Shown here one piece after another: positions 1 to 11,122 of a stretch of DNA of 64,000 nucleotides. The translations under genes and the position numbers were made by a program. The notes beneath the pieces were generated by a model, which saw only the letters and a program-made list of their open reading frames with translations, was not told the DNA's origin and made no database searches. The stretch covers positions 253,335,187-253,399,186 of the forward strand of contig JAUMIR010000001.1 of the NCBI GenBank assembly GCA_030847615.1. The letters run 5' to 3'. Within the stretch, counting starts at the first letter, position 1. Each line of letters opens with the position of its first letter. This DNA is from Gambelia wislizenii (taxonomy: Eukaryota; Chordata; Lepidosauria; Squamata; Crotaphytidae).

Positions 1-854
1 AAAACCAAAAAGATTCAAGCAAATAGCAGATGGGAGAAATCTATGGAAAGGGATTTTCTCCATAAATAACACTTCCTCAGAATTAACCATATTATGAGGG
101 ACATTTTGATTTTCACCTGGACTGGCAATGAATACAAGGCTGCCTGGGTAGCTGCACTCCACAGCATCCCTAAATCTTTTGCAGCCCAGGGTTCACTGAA
201 AGGCAGAAGAGAAATATAGGGTTAAAATGGGGTAGACATGACTATGGGTGCTTGGTTTGGTGGAGAAAACAATCATTTTGAGCCCAGGCAAAACTTATTT
301 ATTTATTTATTTATTGGATTTATATTTCACCTTTCTCCGCCAAATCAGTAAGACCGAATCAAGATACAATTAAAACACAAAACAAGTTGACACACTAAAA
401 CACAGTTAAGGCAGAAACACTATTTAAAACCCAGCAACAAAAAAGCCTGAAGGATATAAAGTATAATCATGCCTATTGTATAGCAGTGAGGTTGTGTGTT
501 TTTTTAAATCTTGATATGCTTCTACCAATTTATCGTTGGCATGTCACCTAGCAGAATTATTCGAAATTCTGAGGAGCCTCTTGGGATCAGTTTCAGAAGA
601 AAATGGCTTGTATTAGCTCATAATGATGCCACAGTTGTTGCAGAGTTTGCGGAAGTGTCCACTATTCCACTTGATCAGGTTTCCTGGGATCATTTTCAAG
701 TATTATAACCTGATGATGTAGACAAGACACTTGATTCAGTCTGTCCCACCATGTGTGAACTTGACTCTTGCCCACTTGGGATAATAAAATCTAATAGAAA
801 TGAGTTGGTAAATGCCTCATTATGTCAGGGGAAGGGGCCTATTGCCTTCAATGA
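1..854. other. Intergenic sequence, no gene seen
   Basis: No exon-like or recognisable protein-coding sequence on either strand. The short open frames have no family features. The only structure is the ATTT-type repeat tail at 296-420, listed separately. Confidence 0.6.
296..420 (-). repeat. LINE/SINE 3' tail (L2 or related)
   Basis: Read on the minus strand, the segment ends in a run of AATA/AAATA units preceded by a GGCGGAGAAAGG-like stretch. That is the usual form of L2-type and L2-tailed SINE 3' ends in reptiles. Only the tail is recognisable, so the exact family is uncertain. Confidence 0.45.
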
Positions 855-1361
855 GGGCTCATCTACATGGGCCAAAATACACTGGCCCCCACCGGAATAT
901 TCTGCCTGCAGATCAGGCCCATTCCTCCCCTGTTACCTGAACAAAATGGGATGGAGTCCAGACCACCATGCTGGCTGGTCTCTGTAGCCACTGCTGCCAT
1001 CCACATAGCTTTCTCCATAGCCAATAAGCCAGCCTGCAGCATGTAAGCAAGGCCCCCTGCATGTGACTAGCTTTGGTCACATGCTGTGGTATTCCTTCCT
1101 GGCTATGGAAAAGTAAGGCAGGTGGCAGATGCAGCAACGGGCTGGCATGGTGTTCTGGGCACCTGAGGTCACATGGGATCCAATTTTATTTTGGCTGGAG
1201 TGGATTTTACCAGGTATCCTTTTAAAATGGTATAATGGGCCCCTGTCTTGGCCCCATCTTTGTTTTCCCAGGGGTCATGAGGACTGCCTGGGGGCAAAAC
1301 AGGGCAAAAGCCCTGCATCATCAGGGGTAAGACAGGGTAAATTGCCCATCTAGACAAGCCC
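855..1361 (+). mobile_element. Non-autonomous DNA transposon, family V, complete
   Basis: The left end starts GGGCTCATCTACATGGGC and the right end is its imperfect reverse complement, GCCCATCTAGACAAGCCC. Both sides are flanked by TGA (852-854 and 1362-1364), a 3-bp target duplication. The 507-bp interior has no transposase frame. Diverged relatives start at 37829 and 63933. A GG-type terminus with a 3-bp duplication fits PIF/Harbinger or Zator-like mobilisation; that assignment is inference. Confidence 0.75.
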
Positions 1362-1371
1362 TGAAACTGTA

Positions 1372-1662
1372 GTGCACCCTCATCTGAAAAGAACCTACCC
1401 CCAAAGGTATGGGGGAACTACCACCCTATCGTTAATAGCCTTTTTGGTGGGCAAGGTGCCTGAGCATGTATTAGCTGGACAACTTGGAGGAAATAGATTA
1501 TCATTTCAGTCAGGTTTCAGGCCAGGGGACAATATCAAGACAGATTTGGTTCCCTGAATGATGACTGACTCCATGTGAAAGATAAGTGCTGTCCTGTCAA
1601 TCCTCCTGGCTCTCTCAGAGGTTTTGGGTACCATTGGTTGTGGTATCTTAGTGACCAGGGTC
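1372..1662 (+). pseudogene. L2 LINE reverse transcriptase fragment, first part
   Basis: The translation carries an L2 reverse-transcriptase signature: a block like VLAGQL followed by FQSGFRPGDN, matching the FQSGFRPGHGTE block of L2 ORF2. Stops and frameshifts interrupt it. The copy is split by a CR1 insertion at about 1663 and appears to resume near 2330. It is an old copy with no coding capacity. Confidence 0.65.
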
Positions 1663-1976
1663 ATAGAATCATAGAATCATAGAATCATAGAATTGCAGAG
1701 TTGGAAGAGACCACGAGGGCCATCCAGTCCAACCCCCTGCCATGCAGGAATACACAATCAAAGCATCCCTGACAGATGGCCATCCAGCCTCTGTTTAAAG
1801 ACCTCCAAGGAAGGAGACCCCACCACGCTCCGAGGGAGTGTGTTCCACTGCCGAACAGCTCTTACTGTCAAAAAGTTCCTCCTCATGTTGAGGTGGAATC
1901 TCTGTTCCTGGAGCTTGCACCCATTGCTCCATGTTCCAGTCTCTGGAGCAGCAGAAAACAAGCCTGCTCCATCCAT
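1663..1976 (-). mobile_element. CR1 LINE, ORF2 C-terminus and 3' end
   Basis: On the minus strand a 72-residue frame (1976-1758) ends with the CR1 ORF2 C-terminal pattern: RRNFLTVRAVRQWNTLP, then PSLEVFKQRLDGHL. The short 3' UTR follows, with the TTGGACTGGATGGCC block, and the element ends at 1663-1692 in repeated ATTCTATG units, the CR1 terminal repeat. The copy is 5'-truncated, as most CR1 copies are. It lies antisense inside the L2 fragment at 1372-2870. Confidence 0.9.
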
Positions 1977-1989
1977 CAGTCCATCAGAT

Positions 1990-2280
1990 GGAAGCGATAG
2001 CCACTTTGTTGCAGAGATTCCACTCCTATCAGCAATCTAATAATCTCTCCACCTCCCTCAATACTCCCTCAGTGGCCATTGTTAAACTGAACTTGACACC
2101 TCATCACTACACTCACAAGTTTTGCATGTCTATGGCTCTTCAACAGCCTACTTAAAGTCTGTTCCTAGGCACTTGTTCACTCCATGCATCTGAGGAAGTG
2201 GACCAAGTCTATGAAAGCCTATGTTACAACTTCTTTCTTTCAGTCTCAAATGTGCTACATGATTCCTTTACATACTCCTA
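1990..2280 (+). repeat. Interspersed repeat with hammerhead-like motif
   Basis: The segment contains CTGAGGA (2190-2196), a hairpin (2198-2203 pairing with 2207-2212, loop CAA) and GAAAG (2213-2217). This order resembles the conserved core of a hammerhead ribozyme, and similar phrases are common in amniote repeats. It sits between the CR1 and the second L2 block. The core is degenerate (G for U at one conserved position, one extra A) and activity is not implied. Family assignment is uncertain; Penelope-like is one possibility. Confidence 0.35.
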
Positions 2281-2329
2281 TCAGCAAGGTTAGTTCCAGA
2301 AAGTAGCAGTGGGGAATTCCTGTTCATCC

Positions 2330-2870
2330 CCATGAATGTTAAGCTATGGGGTACTGCAGGATTCCATCTTGTTTTCCATGCTATTCAAGACCTATATAAA
2401 GTAGTCATTAGGAGTTTTCGGGTTCTATACTATCAGTATGGGTATGACAATCAGCTCTATTTCTCCTTATAGTTGAAGTCAACTGAAGCTATGCAGGTGC
2501 TAGATCACTGCCTGGGTGGTATAATGGGATGGATGCTGGCCAATAAACTAAAGCTTAATCCTGATAAGATGGAGGCTTTGTGGATTTGTCATTCCTGAGT
2601 CTCAGAACTGTGTAAAATTACCTGTCCTGGATGAGTTGCACTCTCTCTTAGGGAACAGGGGCATAGCTTGTGAGCACTCCTTCTCTCTCACTGAAGTCCT
2701 AGGTGGACTCTGAAGCTTGGAGTTCTTGGGGCCAGCTTTGATTTGTCCACTAGCTATAATCCTTCATGGATAGAGATAACCTAGCCACAGTAGCTCATGC
2801 ACTGGTAACTTCCCTATTAGACTACTGCAATATGTTGTACGCCGAGCTGCCCTTAAAGATGATGTGAAAA
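2330..2870 (+). pseudogene. L2 LINE reverse transcriptase fragment, second part
   Basis: In changing frames the translation gives pieces typical of L2 ORF2: GVLQDSILFSMLF (the GxPQGSxLSPxLF block), LANKLKLNPDKMEAL (the LKLNPDKTE block), and SLLDYCNMLYAELPLKM (the LDYCNALYxGLPLK block). Order and spacing match the continuation of the fragment at 1372-1662. Many stops and indels show an ancient copy. Confidence 0.7.
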
Positions 2871-4260
2871 TGAAAGCTAATGCAAAACACAGAAGTATGA
2901 CTGATAAACAGAGTAGCAGAGAACCTAATTTCATTTTAGGGTTTGTTTCATTCTTTAAAAGAGAAAAATGGACCAGGAAAAAGAAGGGAGTGAAAAGAAA
3001 GAGACTGTATAGAAAAAGAGGGAAAAGGATGGGTCAGAACATGGGCTATAAATTGGCAAGGTTGAGGATTACTGGACCTAGGGAGCTCTTTGGTGAGGTT
3101 GTACTTGACAAGAGCTGAAGACAAAATGTCTTCAAGATATGGGTTTCCAGATTTCAGTGACAGCTCTTCTCGCCACTCCTCTTCCTCCACATGGACTCTA
3201 TGTCTTATCAGCTCCATGCCCCTTCTTTTCCTCTGCCCACCCACCCAATGCCTCTTGAAGCAAATAAAGAACCGCCTAACTGTAGTCATGCCATAAACAT
3301 ACAAATATGCAATACTTGGGAATGAAATTGTATGAGGCCAATTTATACTGCAACATTCTGGTTTTATTTGTTTCTAGTAAAACCTTTCCCAGTCATCAAA
3401 GTACTGAATGTGCTTCTTTTTATTACACTGATAAGCAAATTTGAATATATGAGCTTCCAAGCATGAAGCTGTGCTTTCTCCAGGTGTTGACAATCCATGC
3501 AGAAAGTGTACACCTCCATCTTCAAGGGGAAATAAGCGGGTTTTCCTGCTCCCATCACCAGGCAACTCTAGTTTCCCTGAACACACATTGTTCTGCTTGG
3601 GAACAGTGTGCACATCATATGTTCTGCTCCGTAAAGTTCTTGTGGATCTCCTGCTTCTGCCAAAGAAAACAGACTGTTGCCTGGTCTAATTCTAGTGTCA
3701 ACAGTCAGCTGTTCGATGTAGTGCTGGATATTTGCATGCAGCAAAGGCCAGCGATTATGAGGCAAAGCATCTCACTGCAGTATGCAATAAGGGCCAGTCC
3801 ACTCGAATGGCAAATGGGGCATTTAATCCAAATGCAAAACATTTAGCTTTTAAGCACTGCTTCTGAATGTACAGCTGTCTAGGGGAGCAATGATGGAAAA
3901 CCCAAAGAGGAAAAGGAGTTGGCTGGGGTGAATTGTACATAGGATCTTCATCCTGTGTTGTGTTTGAGAGGGAATAGGGATTATAGCTTTTGGTAAGGGC
4001 AGTGTAGCAATTGCAGCTACAGGCATGACAGACAGAAATTACCCAGTAGAAAGTTTTCTTGTCATGATGATGGAGGAAAAGCTTTGCCTGCTGATTTTTT
4101 GCTTGAAATTTTGCTCAGTAACATCACAGGAACCCTTCTGGGGAGGAAATGTTTAGCAACAAGTATGCGTGTGTGCACTGTTCTTCCTTCTCCAGCGCCT
4201 CATTGTTGTCCTGTACAAAGTCACATATTTGAACAAAAGGCTGCAACTCAGTTTGGCTCA
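2871..4260. other. Intergenic sequence, no gene seen
   Basis: Mixed-composition DNA with no recognisable repeat ends, exons or protein families. Overlapping short open frames on both strands between 2948 and 3846 look like chance frames. Confidence 0.5.
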
Positions 4261-4267
4261 GCCTAGT

Positions 4268-4530
4268 CTAGTAATTCTGTGTGCAGATCTACACTAGGCC
4301 GACCCATATACCATCCCCTGGACTTACAGTACAGAGGCTTACCTCTGAAGCCTCCTCCCACTCCCAGGTATGGCCATATTGTGCCATGTGGTGAGCAGGC
4401 AGGATCAGAGAAGCATCTGTCTATGTCCCTGTAGCCAGACACAAAACGATTACAGGAATGTTGAGCCTTCTGGAAGACACTGATGGATTTCCGTACTGAT
4501 GTCACCATTTTGCATATGGTTAGATGGACA
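4268..4530 (+). repeat. Foldback repeat, family W copy 1
   Basis: This shares a diverged but colinear stretch with 61640-61850: a GCAGGCAG/GTCAGAGAA block, a CCAGACACAAAA block, and a CTGATGGAT block followed by CATTTTGC. In the second copy these blocks form a clear palindrome; here the arms are more diverged. Termini are not resolved. Confidence 0.5.
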
Positions 4531-4534
4531 CAGC

Positions 4535-4999
4535 TAGTGCTTTTAAATTGATGGCTTAAGCCATCAATTGGTGTTCCCCCCCGCTTTTTTTTTTTTTTTT
4601 GCCCATGTGAAACCTCATATCTCCCCCCCCCCCGTATTTACCCTGTCAGTGGCTGGTCCGCCATGAACACTTCCAGGTGAGATTGTGACATCCAAGGTAA
4701 GTGACACACTTTCTTCGGGTTACTTGTAAGTTTTAAAGTGTGTTTTCATGCTTCTAAAAACTTTTTTAGTGTTATTTGGGAGGGGGGGTTGAATTTCCCG
4801 CACAATGAAGTCTTGTGATATTTCATGGGATTTCAAAGGGAGAAGTGAATGGAGCTCCATTCTCTTCCTCTTTCATTGCCAGAGCTGCCTTTGGCAGGAT
4901 CAGAGGTAAGTGCGGGGAGGAGCTTTATTTTGCTGGCATCAAAATGGATTTTTTTATGCCAGCAAAAGACATCTTTAAAGGGATAGTCTGATAAAGTCC
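4535..4999 (+). mobile_element. Family B DNA transposon, 5'-truncated
   Basis: The right end reads AGTCTGATAAAGTCC at 4985-4999, the family B terminal repeat, and is followed by TAC. The interior is colinear with the copies at 23195 and 24628: the TTGATGGCTTAAGCCATCAA palindrome near 4548, C-rich tracts, TGAACACTTCC, and two TGCCAGCAAAAG-like motifs near the right end. The expected left end GGACTTTATCAGA is missing. No transposase is encoded. Confidence 0.65.
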
Positions 5000-5010
5000 T
5001 ACGTCCATGT

Positions 5011-5245
5011 TGAGAGCCAGTGTGGTGTAGCAGTTTGAGCATTGGACTATGACTCTGGAGAACAAGAGTTGAATCCCTTCTCAGCAATGGAAACCCACAG
5101 AGTGACCATAGGCAAAGTCACACTCTCTCAGCCTCAGAGGAAGGCAAAGGCAACCCCCCCCAACAATTCTTGCCAAGAAAACCCCATGATAGGGCCACTT
5201 TAGGGTCAACGTAAGTCAGAAAGAACTTGAAGGCACACAACATTG
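5011..5245 (+). mobile_element. Sauria-type tRNA-derived SINE
   Basis: It begins with a GCCAGTGTGGTGTAGCAG A-box-like promoter block and has a GAGTTGAATCCC B-box-like block about 45 bases later. It ends with GTAAGTCAGAAAGAACTTG followed by GGCACACAACA, the Bov-B-like 3' tail of squamate Sauria SINEs. Full length, moderately diverged, directly downstream of the family B element. Confidence 0.85.
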
Positions 5246-5339
5246 TCCATGTCATGTGTGGGAAGGGGTTTCACAGGATGAATGGTAAGTACAAGGAGGC
5301 TTTCGATGGAGGAAGGGAATGCCAACTCCACAGTATCAA

Positions 5340-5508
5340 AAGACCTCCGTGATTGAAATATTGCGCCGAGCCGTCTGAAGCTTCACAGAAGTGACACGGA
5401 CGGTTTCGCAAGAGGCACAGCGTCGTCCGAAGAAGACCCTTGCCGCGCAGCAGTTTCGGGAGGCTGCTCGCGTGGCAGACATGAATTTTTGCAGGTCTGA
5501 AAATCTCC
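5340..5508 (+). mobile_element. CpG-rich foldback fragment (family M)
   Basis: The right end reads GGTCTGAAAATCTCC at 5494-5508, like the ends at 17889 and 37700. The interior has a CCTTGCCGCGCAGCAG block shared with the palindromes at 18794 and 37456, and a high CpG density. I could not locate the left end. It abuts the end of a Tigger-like element, replacing that element's terminal bases, so it probably inserted there. Confidence 0.45.
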
Positions 5509-5721
5509 CATATCCACAGATTTGGTATCCATGGATTTAAGTAGTCACGGCTTGAAAATATTCTTTAAAAAATAATAATCCAAAAAGCAAACCTTGATTT
5601 TGCCATCTTATATAAGGGACACCATTTTGTTATGCCGTTGCATATAATGGGACTTATTCATGAATTTTGGTATCCACGGGGAGTCCTGGAACCAAACCCC
5701 AGTGAATATGAGGGACAACTG
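5509..5721 (-). mobile_element. Tigger-like (pogo/mariner) short element
   Basis: Read on the minus strand it starts CAGTTGTCCCTCATATTCAC, then GGGGTTTGG and GTGGATACCAAAAT. It continues through an ATGGTGTCC/TATATAAGATGGC block and ends in ATGGATACCAAATCTGTGGA. Copies at 43976 and 57195 show the same plan. The CAGTTG-type end is characteristic of Tigger elements. Non-autonomous; the far end is lost where family M joins it. Confidence 0.7.
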
Positions 5722-7195
5722 TTTACTATGTTTATTTTGTTTTTAAGATTTTAAATAATTGTTGAACTGCTACTTACTGTTAGTTTTCTATTGTATAATT
5801 TTGTATTGTGGTTGATATGATGGATGTCTAATGTTTTGATGGTGTGTGTTCTCACAATAAATACAGCACATTACAGATTTGAACAAACTTGATTTTTAGA
5901 ATTAGGTCAACATCCTAAATTTTTGTGCAAGTTTGTGACTGATTGGTAAACTTTGGCTTTCGCCAGAAAAAAAAAAATGGTTGATTTTCAATGAAACATT
6001 GTGCAGAACAAATTTAAGTTATTTTGGTATTATCAGTCAAATTTGTGTTTCATTGAAATCATAAGCAGAATTATCAGCTTCAACATGATATAAAGCACAA
6101 GAACAAATTACAGGGATAATCTGTTGGCCTAAGGTTAAAATTTTAATACTGGCCAAACACATCCCCACAAATGCTTGAGAGTAGAGAAATGTTTAATCAG
6201 GCACTAAAAAGGTTGTAATGTTAGGGGCAGGTGGGCTTCTCTGGGGAGAGCCGTCCATAGATTATAAGCCACTACAAAACAGGTCTTCTCTCTTGTTCCC
6301 ACTCTGAACCTCTCTCAGAAAAAATGACTCAGAGGACAGTCTCCTTTGATGTTCTCAAGGTACAGGCAGGTTCATATTGGGAGTCATGTTCTGTCAAATA
6401 TTGAGCTCCCAAGCCAGATGAAGCTTATTTTTTCACTTTATTTTTTCCAAAAATATAACATTGAACTTCCACAAAAATAAACAAATCCAACATACACATT
6501 AAGCAAAAAAAGAAAAGAAAAGAAAAGAAACAAGATAAATAAAACAAGGCAAATGGTATCAACATACTATCATAAACTACAAAAAGATTCCAAATAACAA
6601 CAACAACAATACACAAAGGCAAACCACAATTTTATCTTAAATTTAAAACAAACACATATATACTTCCTCCTAGTTAATCTTCTAGTCAGAAAATTATTCT
6701 ATCTTCTTTTCTAGCTTCTAAAATATTGAGGTTGAGTAATGAGAAAATAGAGAAAGAAAAAAACATTCTATAATCTCAAAGTTACTTCTGTGTTTATATT
6801 AATATTGTTCCAATGCTATTACATTTGCTTTACCATTTAACTGGAGGTGTCTCGAATAGATCATTAAGTAACATCTACATCTAGTAAGATGGGGGCAGAA
6901 AAATATATATATCACTGAGCCTGTTTCAGCTCGATATGGTTACATCTAAAAAAATTATAATTTATCTTTCCATTAGAAATTTCATAAAAGGAGCCCAAGC
7001 TTCATCAGCATCTGTGAATTTTTGCGATAGCAGTAGAGATAGTTTATCCCATGACTTTAAATTAGGCCCAGAAATGTGATCTGTGCCTAAGGTCTCCTGT
7101 GTCTCAAGTCGCAGTAGTAGATCCAAAATACTACCCCAAGCTGCTTGCCTCCTTCATCAAAAAATTAGCTAACACACATTGGAAACTGTTTAATG
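5722..7195. other. AT-rich intergenic sequence, no gene seen
   Basis: Strongly AT-rich, including A-rich tracts at 6500-6540 and 6600-6660 that read as T-rich on the minus strand. It may include an unrecognised LINE tail. No exon, RNA gene or element boundary could be supported. Confidence 0.5.
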
Positions 7196-7199
7196 CAGT

Positions 7200-7312
7200 G
7201 TAGATGTGTAAATGGCTATTGCTTAAAACAATTTGTAAGCCGCTCTGATAGCCTTGTGGTTGAAGAGCGGGGTATAAATAACTAAATAAATAAATAAAAA
7301 TAAAAATAAAAA
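7200..7312 (+). mobile_element. L2 LINE 3' end
   Basis: The block TTGTAAGCCGCTCTGATAGC, followed by GGGGTATAAATAA and then A-rich AAATA repeats, is the canonical L2 3' terminus. Only about 110 bases remain, so it is a heavily 5'-truncated copy. Confidence 0.75.
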
Positions 7313-9108
7313 GGAATCCTAGCCCATTTAAAACACATTGTACACTCATCTGGAAAGAAGAACTATCCACCAGTGGCATCTCAGTCTTGTCTAAGTTAAT
7401 CTTCAATTTAGTGGCTGATTAAACTATCCAGGTAACAGTTCATAGATCCACTGCCTCACCTGCTGAAGTTGACAGATGGAAATAAAGTTGTGTATCATCC
7501 GTGAACTGAACTATGTGACCCAACTCAGCACTTTCATATAGCTATTAATTGATTTAACATATTTTCCCATTTTATCCAGTTGATGGAATTGGAAGAACTA
7601 AGGAGAAACACAAATGCCATCTCAGATACTTGGACCATTAATTCCAGTGCTCTCTACGTGGACTGACAGCAGCTAGGAATGTTTGGGGATTTAAGTTCTG
7701 AGTATGTTTTTAAGTCAAATGACCTGATTAGCACTTCTCAGACTAATACACTAATCAGAACATGTCTATCCTTCCTTTCTCTCACTTCTCCAACCTCATA
7801 TGTTCCTTCCTTTGATGAAAGTGTCAGATTCAAAGGCTGGGTGGACTGCTGTATCCTGGGGAGAAAAATCTGCATGTCCACACTTAAGACAGCAACCCAC
7901 CAAGGAAGTCCAAACTCTAGGAGGTTGCAGGTGAGTTCTGCAGCTGGGGAACCCAATCTTTCCCTCTGAGACATGGTGCATGGCCATCTTGGGGATTCTG
8001 GGTGTTTTACTGTCTCAAAATTATTATTTTTTCCCAGCCACAAGAGCTTACAATCTTGTCATGATCCTGCATGACAGGGAAAGTCAACGGAAAGTCAAAG
8101 GAAATTGGAGTAGTTCTCTTGGGATTCAAGTCTGAGAATCAGGCTTGACAGACTTTGGTAATATCAGACCATTTTTTCCCCTCTACAGTCCCTTCAATCA
8201 TCTGCTGTAGATATTAATTTCCCTAAATTCCTTGGAAAGACAATGAGCACATTGTTCTGCATCCCATACAAACTGCTCTGGTCATCTCCATATCCGACAT
8301 ACCAACCAAAGTTTCTAAAGGACTGTGAATTCTAGGGACTAGGGAATTCAAGGGTAATCCAAAATCTTTGGTCTCTGAAGGTGGACCAGTTTGCACACAC
8401 ACACACACCTCTGCTCCTGTTATTACTTTTGGCAAACCAAACCCCATTAGATAGCAATCTGGCCATGGCGATATATGTAGTTCTTTCAAAACCCCAAATC
8501 CATAGGTCATTCTTGACCAGCAAGCAACAAGTCAAGCATAGATTGTATTTCCTGTGTTGGGCCAGATGTTAACTGAGAGTAGCCCATGGGAGCCATGAAA
8601 TCCAGAGCTGGATTAATAAAGGTGACAGAGCATGAAAGTTAACATTCCTCCAAACAGAGGGTTTAATGGAAACCAGCAGAACCTTAAAGATAACCTGTAG
8701 CAGCTCTGGCAGGATTTGGACAGAAGAATGGGTGGCCCACTAGCAGAATCCCTACTCTTTCTCACTTGAATTTCACTTGAATCTTGATGACACCTCAGTA
8801 GTGTTAGCATGCCCTACTCCTCCTCCCTATAATATCTCATAATTGAAAATATTAGACACTTTGAAAATGTCAAGTAGATTGGGATGATCCAGAAAGAAGT
8901 CAGGTGGAGGTCACAAGGAACTGGGAAGCTGTCTTAGAAACATTTTTAGCAAGCAAGCCCAAACTAGGAGTGAGCAGAAGCCCCTGGTAAACAAAACCAT
9001 TAAGGAGGTATGTGCTATTTCCTTCATGAGCACCCCAGTCACACAACCTAAACAATCAAGTGACCTCTCCAACCCAAATTCCCAGGAAATATTCCCTCAG
9101 AACCCTTT
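7313..9108. other. Intergenic sequence, no gene seen
   Basis: No recognisable gene or complete repeat. A short CA run lies at 8394-8407. The open frames in this stretch lack family signatures. The last ten bases (9099-9108) are the left copy of the target duplication of the downstream L1. Confidence 0.5.
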
Positions 9109-9778
9109 CCCTATAGAAATAGAGAATATTCTGAATAGAAATATAGAAAGGAAACTGAGCATAGCATTGATGTCAATTTATAATGGAGAGAATGAGAACC
9201 AAGCAGACAAGGATTTAATAACAAATTTATTAACAGCAGCAAGATTAATTATAGCAAGACATTGGAAAATGCAAATAAATGTACAAGTGGAGGAGTGGTA
9301 TAAAGAAGTTTGGAAAATGGCAATAAATGATAAGTTAACATGTAGAATTAAAGTAAGAAGAGGAAGTTGGAAAGAAAGTTATTGTGATTTCCTGCGTGGC
9401 AGGGGGGTTGGACTGGATGGCCCTCGTGGTCTCTTCCAACTCTGCAATTCTATGAAAGTGATTTTGATAAAATTTGGAAAGTATTTGTTAAAAAAGTATT
9501 ACAGACAAAAGTTGGGAGGTTACCTCCACGAGGAGAAATGAGATTCTGGAAAGATTAGGTAAGGGATAATGGCTCCGGTGAAGGGGAGCACTGAGGGGGG
9601 GGGGTAGGGGAAGTAATATTCATGAAAAGAATCATAGTAAAGAATTTATGTTAACTTTTGAAATTAGTTGATAGAAAAATTGTGATGTTTATGGTAATTT
9701 TATGTGTTATACTAAATAAGTATTGATTGGAAATTATAATGTATGATTATAAAATTAATAAAAAAAATATTTTTTAAA
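9109..9778 (+). mobile_element. L1 LINE, 5'-truncated 3' end with 10-bp TSD
   Basis: The 10-bp sequence AGAACCCTTT occurs at 9099-9108 and again at 9779-9788, immediately outside the element. The interior translates to an L1 ORF2 C-terminal-like segment (LLTAARLIIARHWK, then VEEWYKEVWKMA), interrupted by a CR1 tail and resuming in another frame as FDKIWKVFVKKVLQTKVG. It ends with an AT-rich 3' UTR and an A-rich tail (about 9755-9778). The open frame spanning 9026-9541 is a mosaic of flank, L1 and CR1, not a gene. Confidence 0.85.
9391..9457 (+). mobile_element. CR1 3' tail inserted in the L1
   Basis: A 67-base CR1 3' end with TTGGACTGGATGGCCCTCG and TTCCAACTCTGCAATTCTAT. It is flanked by GTGATTT at 9384-9390 and 9458-9464. 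Removing the insert and one repeat restores a continuous L1 reading (CDFDKIWKVF) across the site. It is therefore younger than the L1, and the insertion shifts the L1 frame. Confidence 0.85.
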
Positions 9779-9788
9779 AGAACCCTTT

Positions 9789-10520
9789 ACTGTCCTGCAA
9801 TGCAAGGTTGTCATAAACCCATCAATTCCTATCTCCCAGCCATAAACAACAATCAGCTACGTTTTGGTTTCCTTTGTTTACCTGGTGGAAAATCTATCTA
9901 GGCTTTGTCCTAGCTGAAGTACCCCCTTAATGATATGAAGCAGGGTGTAAATATTATTCCTTCAACAATGGAAAGGTGTGCCACTGTGGATGAGGCCAGC
10001 CACTCTCTTTCTTAGCACATCTCCAGACCAGAACTTCCAGTGCCACCCTCAGACTTCTGTCTTAGTACTTCAAACTCCACTCTTCAAGACTGGTAAAAAT
10101 CACCCTATTTCCCAAATCTATCCCTTTAGCCAACCTTTCTGCCTTACTCCTCAATAGGCTTGTGTGGTTCTTGTGAGCATGTGTTGCGTGTGTGAATGCT
10201 TTTTGTATTATTTCCAATTTTTAAAAAAAATTCACTTCAACCTGGAGTTCTCTGCAGTTAGTACTGGTATACGTAAGTGAAAAGGTCCCTGAACTTCACC
10301 TTCTCTCGCAGGCATACTGTTTGAGCTAATAATCCCGCCATCTAGAGTTTGATATCATGGGTGGGTCTCAAAGCACCCCTCTACCTCTTAGGGTAAAGGT
10401 AAAAGGGAATGGATTCATGATAAATCACTGCAGTGTCTCTTCCACACTCATTGGATGTTGCCTGCTGCTGTACTTGAAAAAACTGGTGGTCAAATCTATC
10501 CTGCTTTTCTGCCTAACCAA
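9789..10520. other. Intergenic sequence with an LTR-like homologous block
   Basis: No gene. The block at about 10185-10340 (TTTCCAAT, then TTAGTACTGGTATACGTAAG, AAAAGGTCCC and CTCTCGC) is colinear with 13780-14150, which suggests a second, older copy of the same LTR-like repeat. Bases 10518-10520 (CAA) are the target duplication of the next element. Confidence 0.45.
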
Positions 10521-11119
10521 GGTCTGGTCTATATGAAGGGAAAAAAAACATGAACACATTTGGAAAGGCAGGTGTTCGCAATGATGTGAACTGCCTACAC
10601 GGTCAAAAGAGCCCCCCTAAACTCTGCATGAACCCCTAGCCAGATGGTGGCTGCTAGTGATTTACTCATGATTTAAAAACTGCCACTACCATTAAAAAAC
10701 AAGTTTTCCAGGGTGCGTACAAGCAACACTTCATACTTACAAAGACAGAAAGGAAAAAAAAAGCGTATAAAATCACCATGTCATTGACTTCCTGGACCCT
10801 TGCTTAGCCGAAAATCCCACATGGCAGCCGCAGCTGCTTTCCCTCTTTGCTAGCCCCGCCCCCATCCTCATCCAGCCAATCAGATTGCACTGCCTGTTCA
10901 TATTTGTGCAAATGTGAGTGTTCAAATGATCGCATATTTGCATGTCGTACAGAGCTTTTTTAAAAATCCGTATGAAGCCCCAGACATGGTGCACACGGAC
11001 TTTGTGGTGGATTTTGCTGCCCCCTTCTGAGTGACATGTATTTGTGCAAACGGCCATTTGAACGGATCATCGTACATTCACATGCTGTTCATATTTTTTT
11101 TTACCATATAGATAATACC
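10521..11119 (+). mobile_element. Non-autonomous DNA transposon, family U, complete
   Basis: The left end is GGTCTGGTCTATATG followed by an A-run and ATGAAC. The right end mirrors it: GTTCATA, a T-run, then CATATAGATAATACC. CAA flanks both ends (10518-10520, 11120-11122). The 599-bp interior includes CCAATCAGATT with nearby AT/GC blocks also found in the copies at 39340 and 49255. No transposase frame. Confidence 0.8.
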
Positions 11120-11122
11120 CAA

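Noticed and set aside
5011..5100. tRNA gene suggested by A/B boxes
   Set aside because: Followed by SINE body and Bov-B-like tail; no cloverleaf or anticodon arm could be drawn.
9026..9541. 171-codon open frame on the plus strand
   Set aside because: It is a mosaic of unique flank, L1 ORF2 C-terminus and an out-of-frame CR1 tail; both insertions have clear target duplications.
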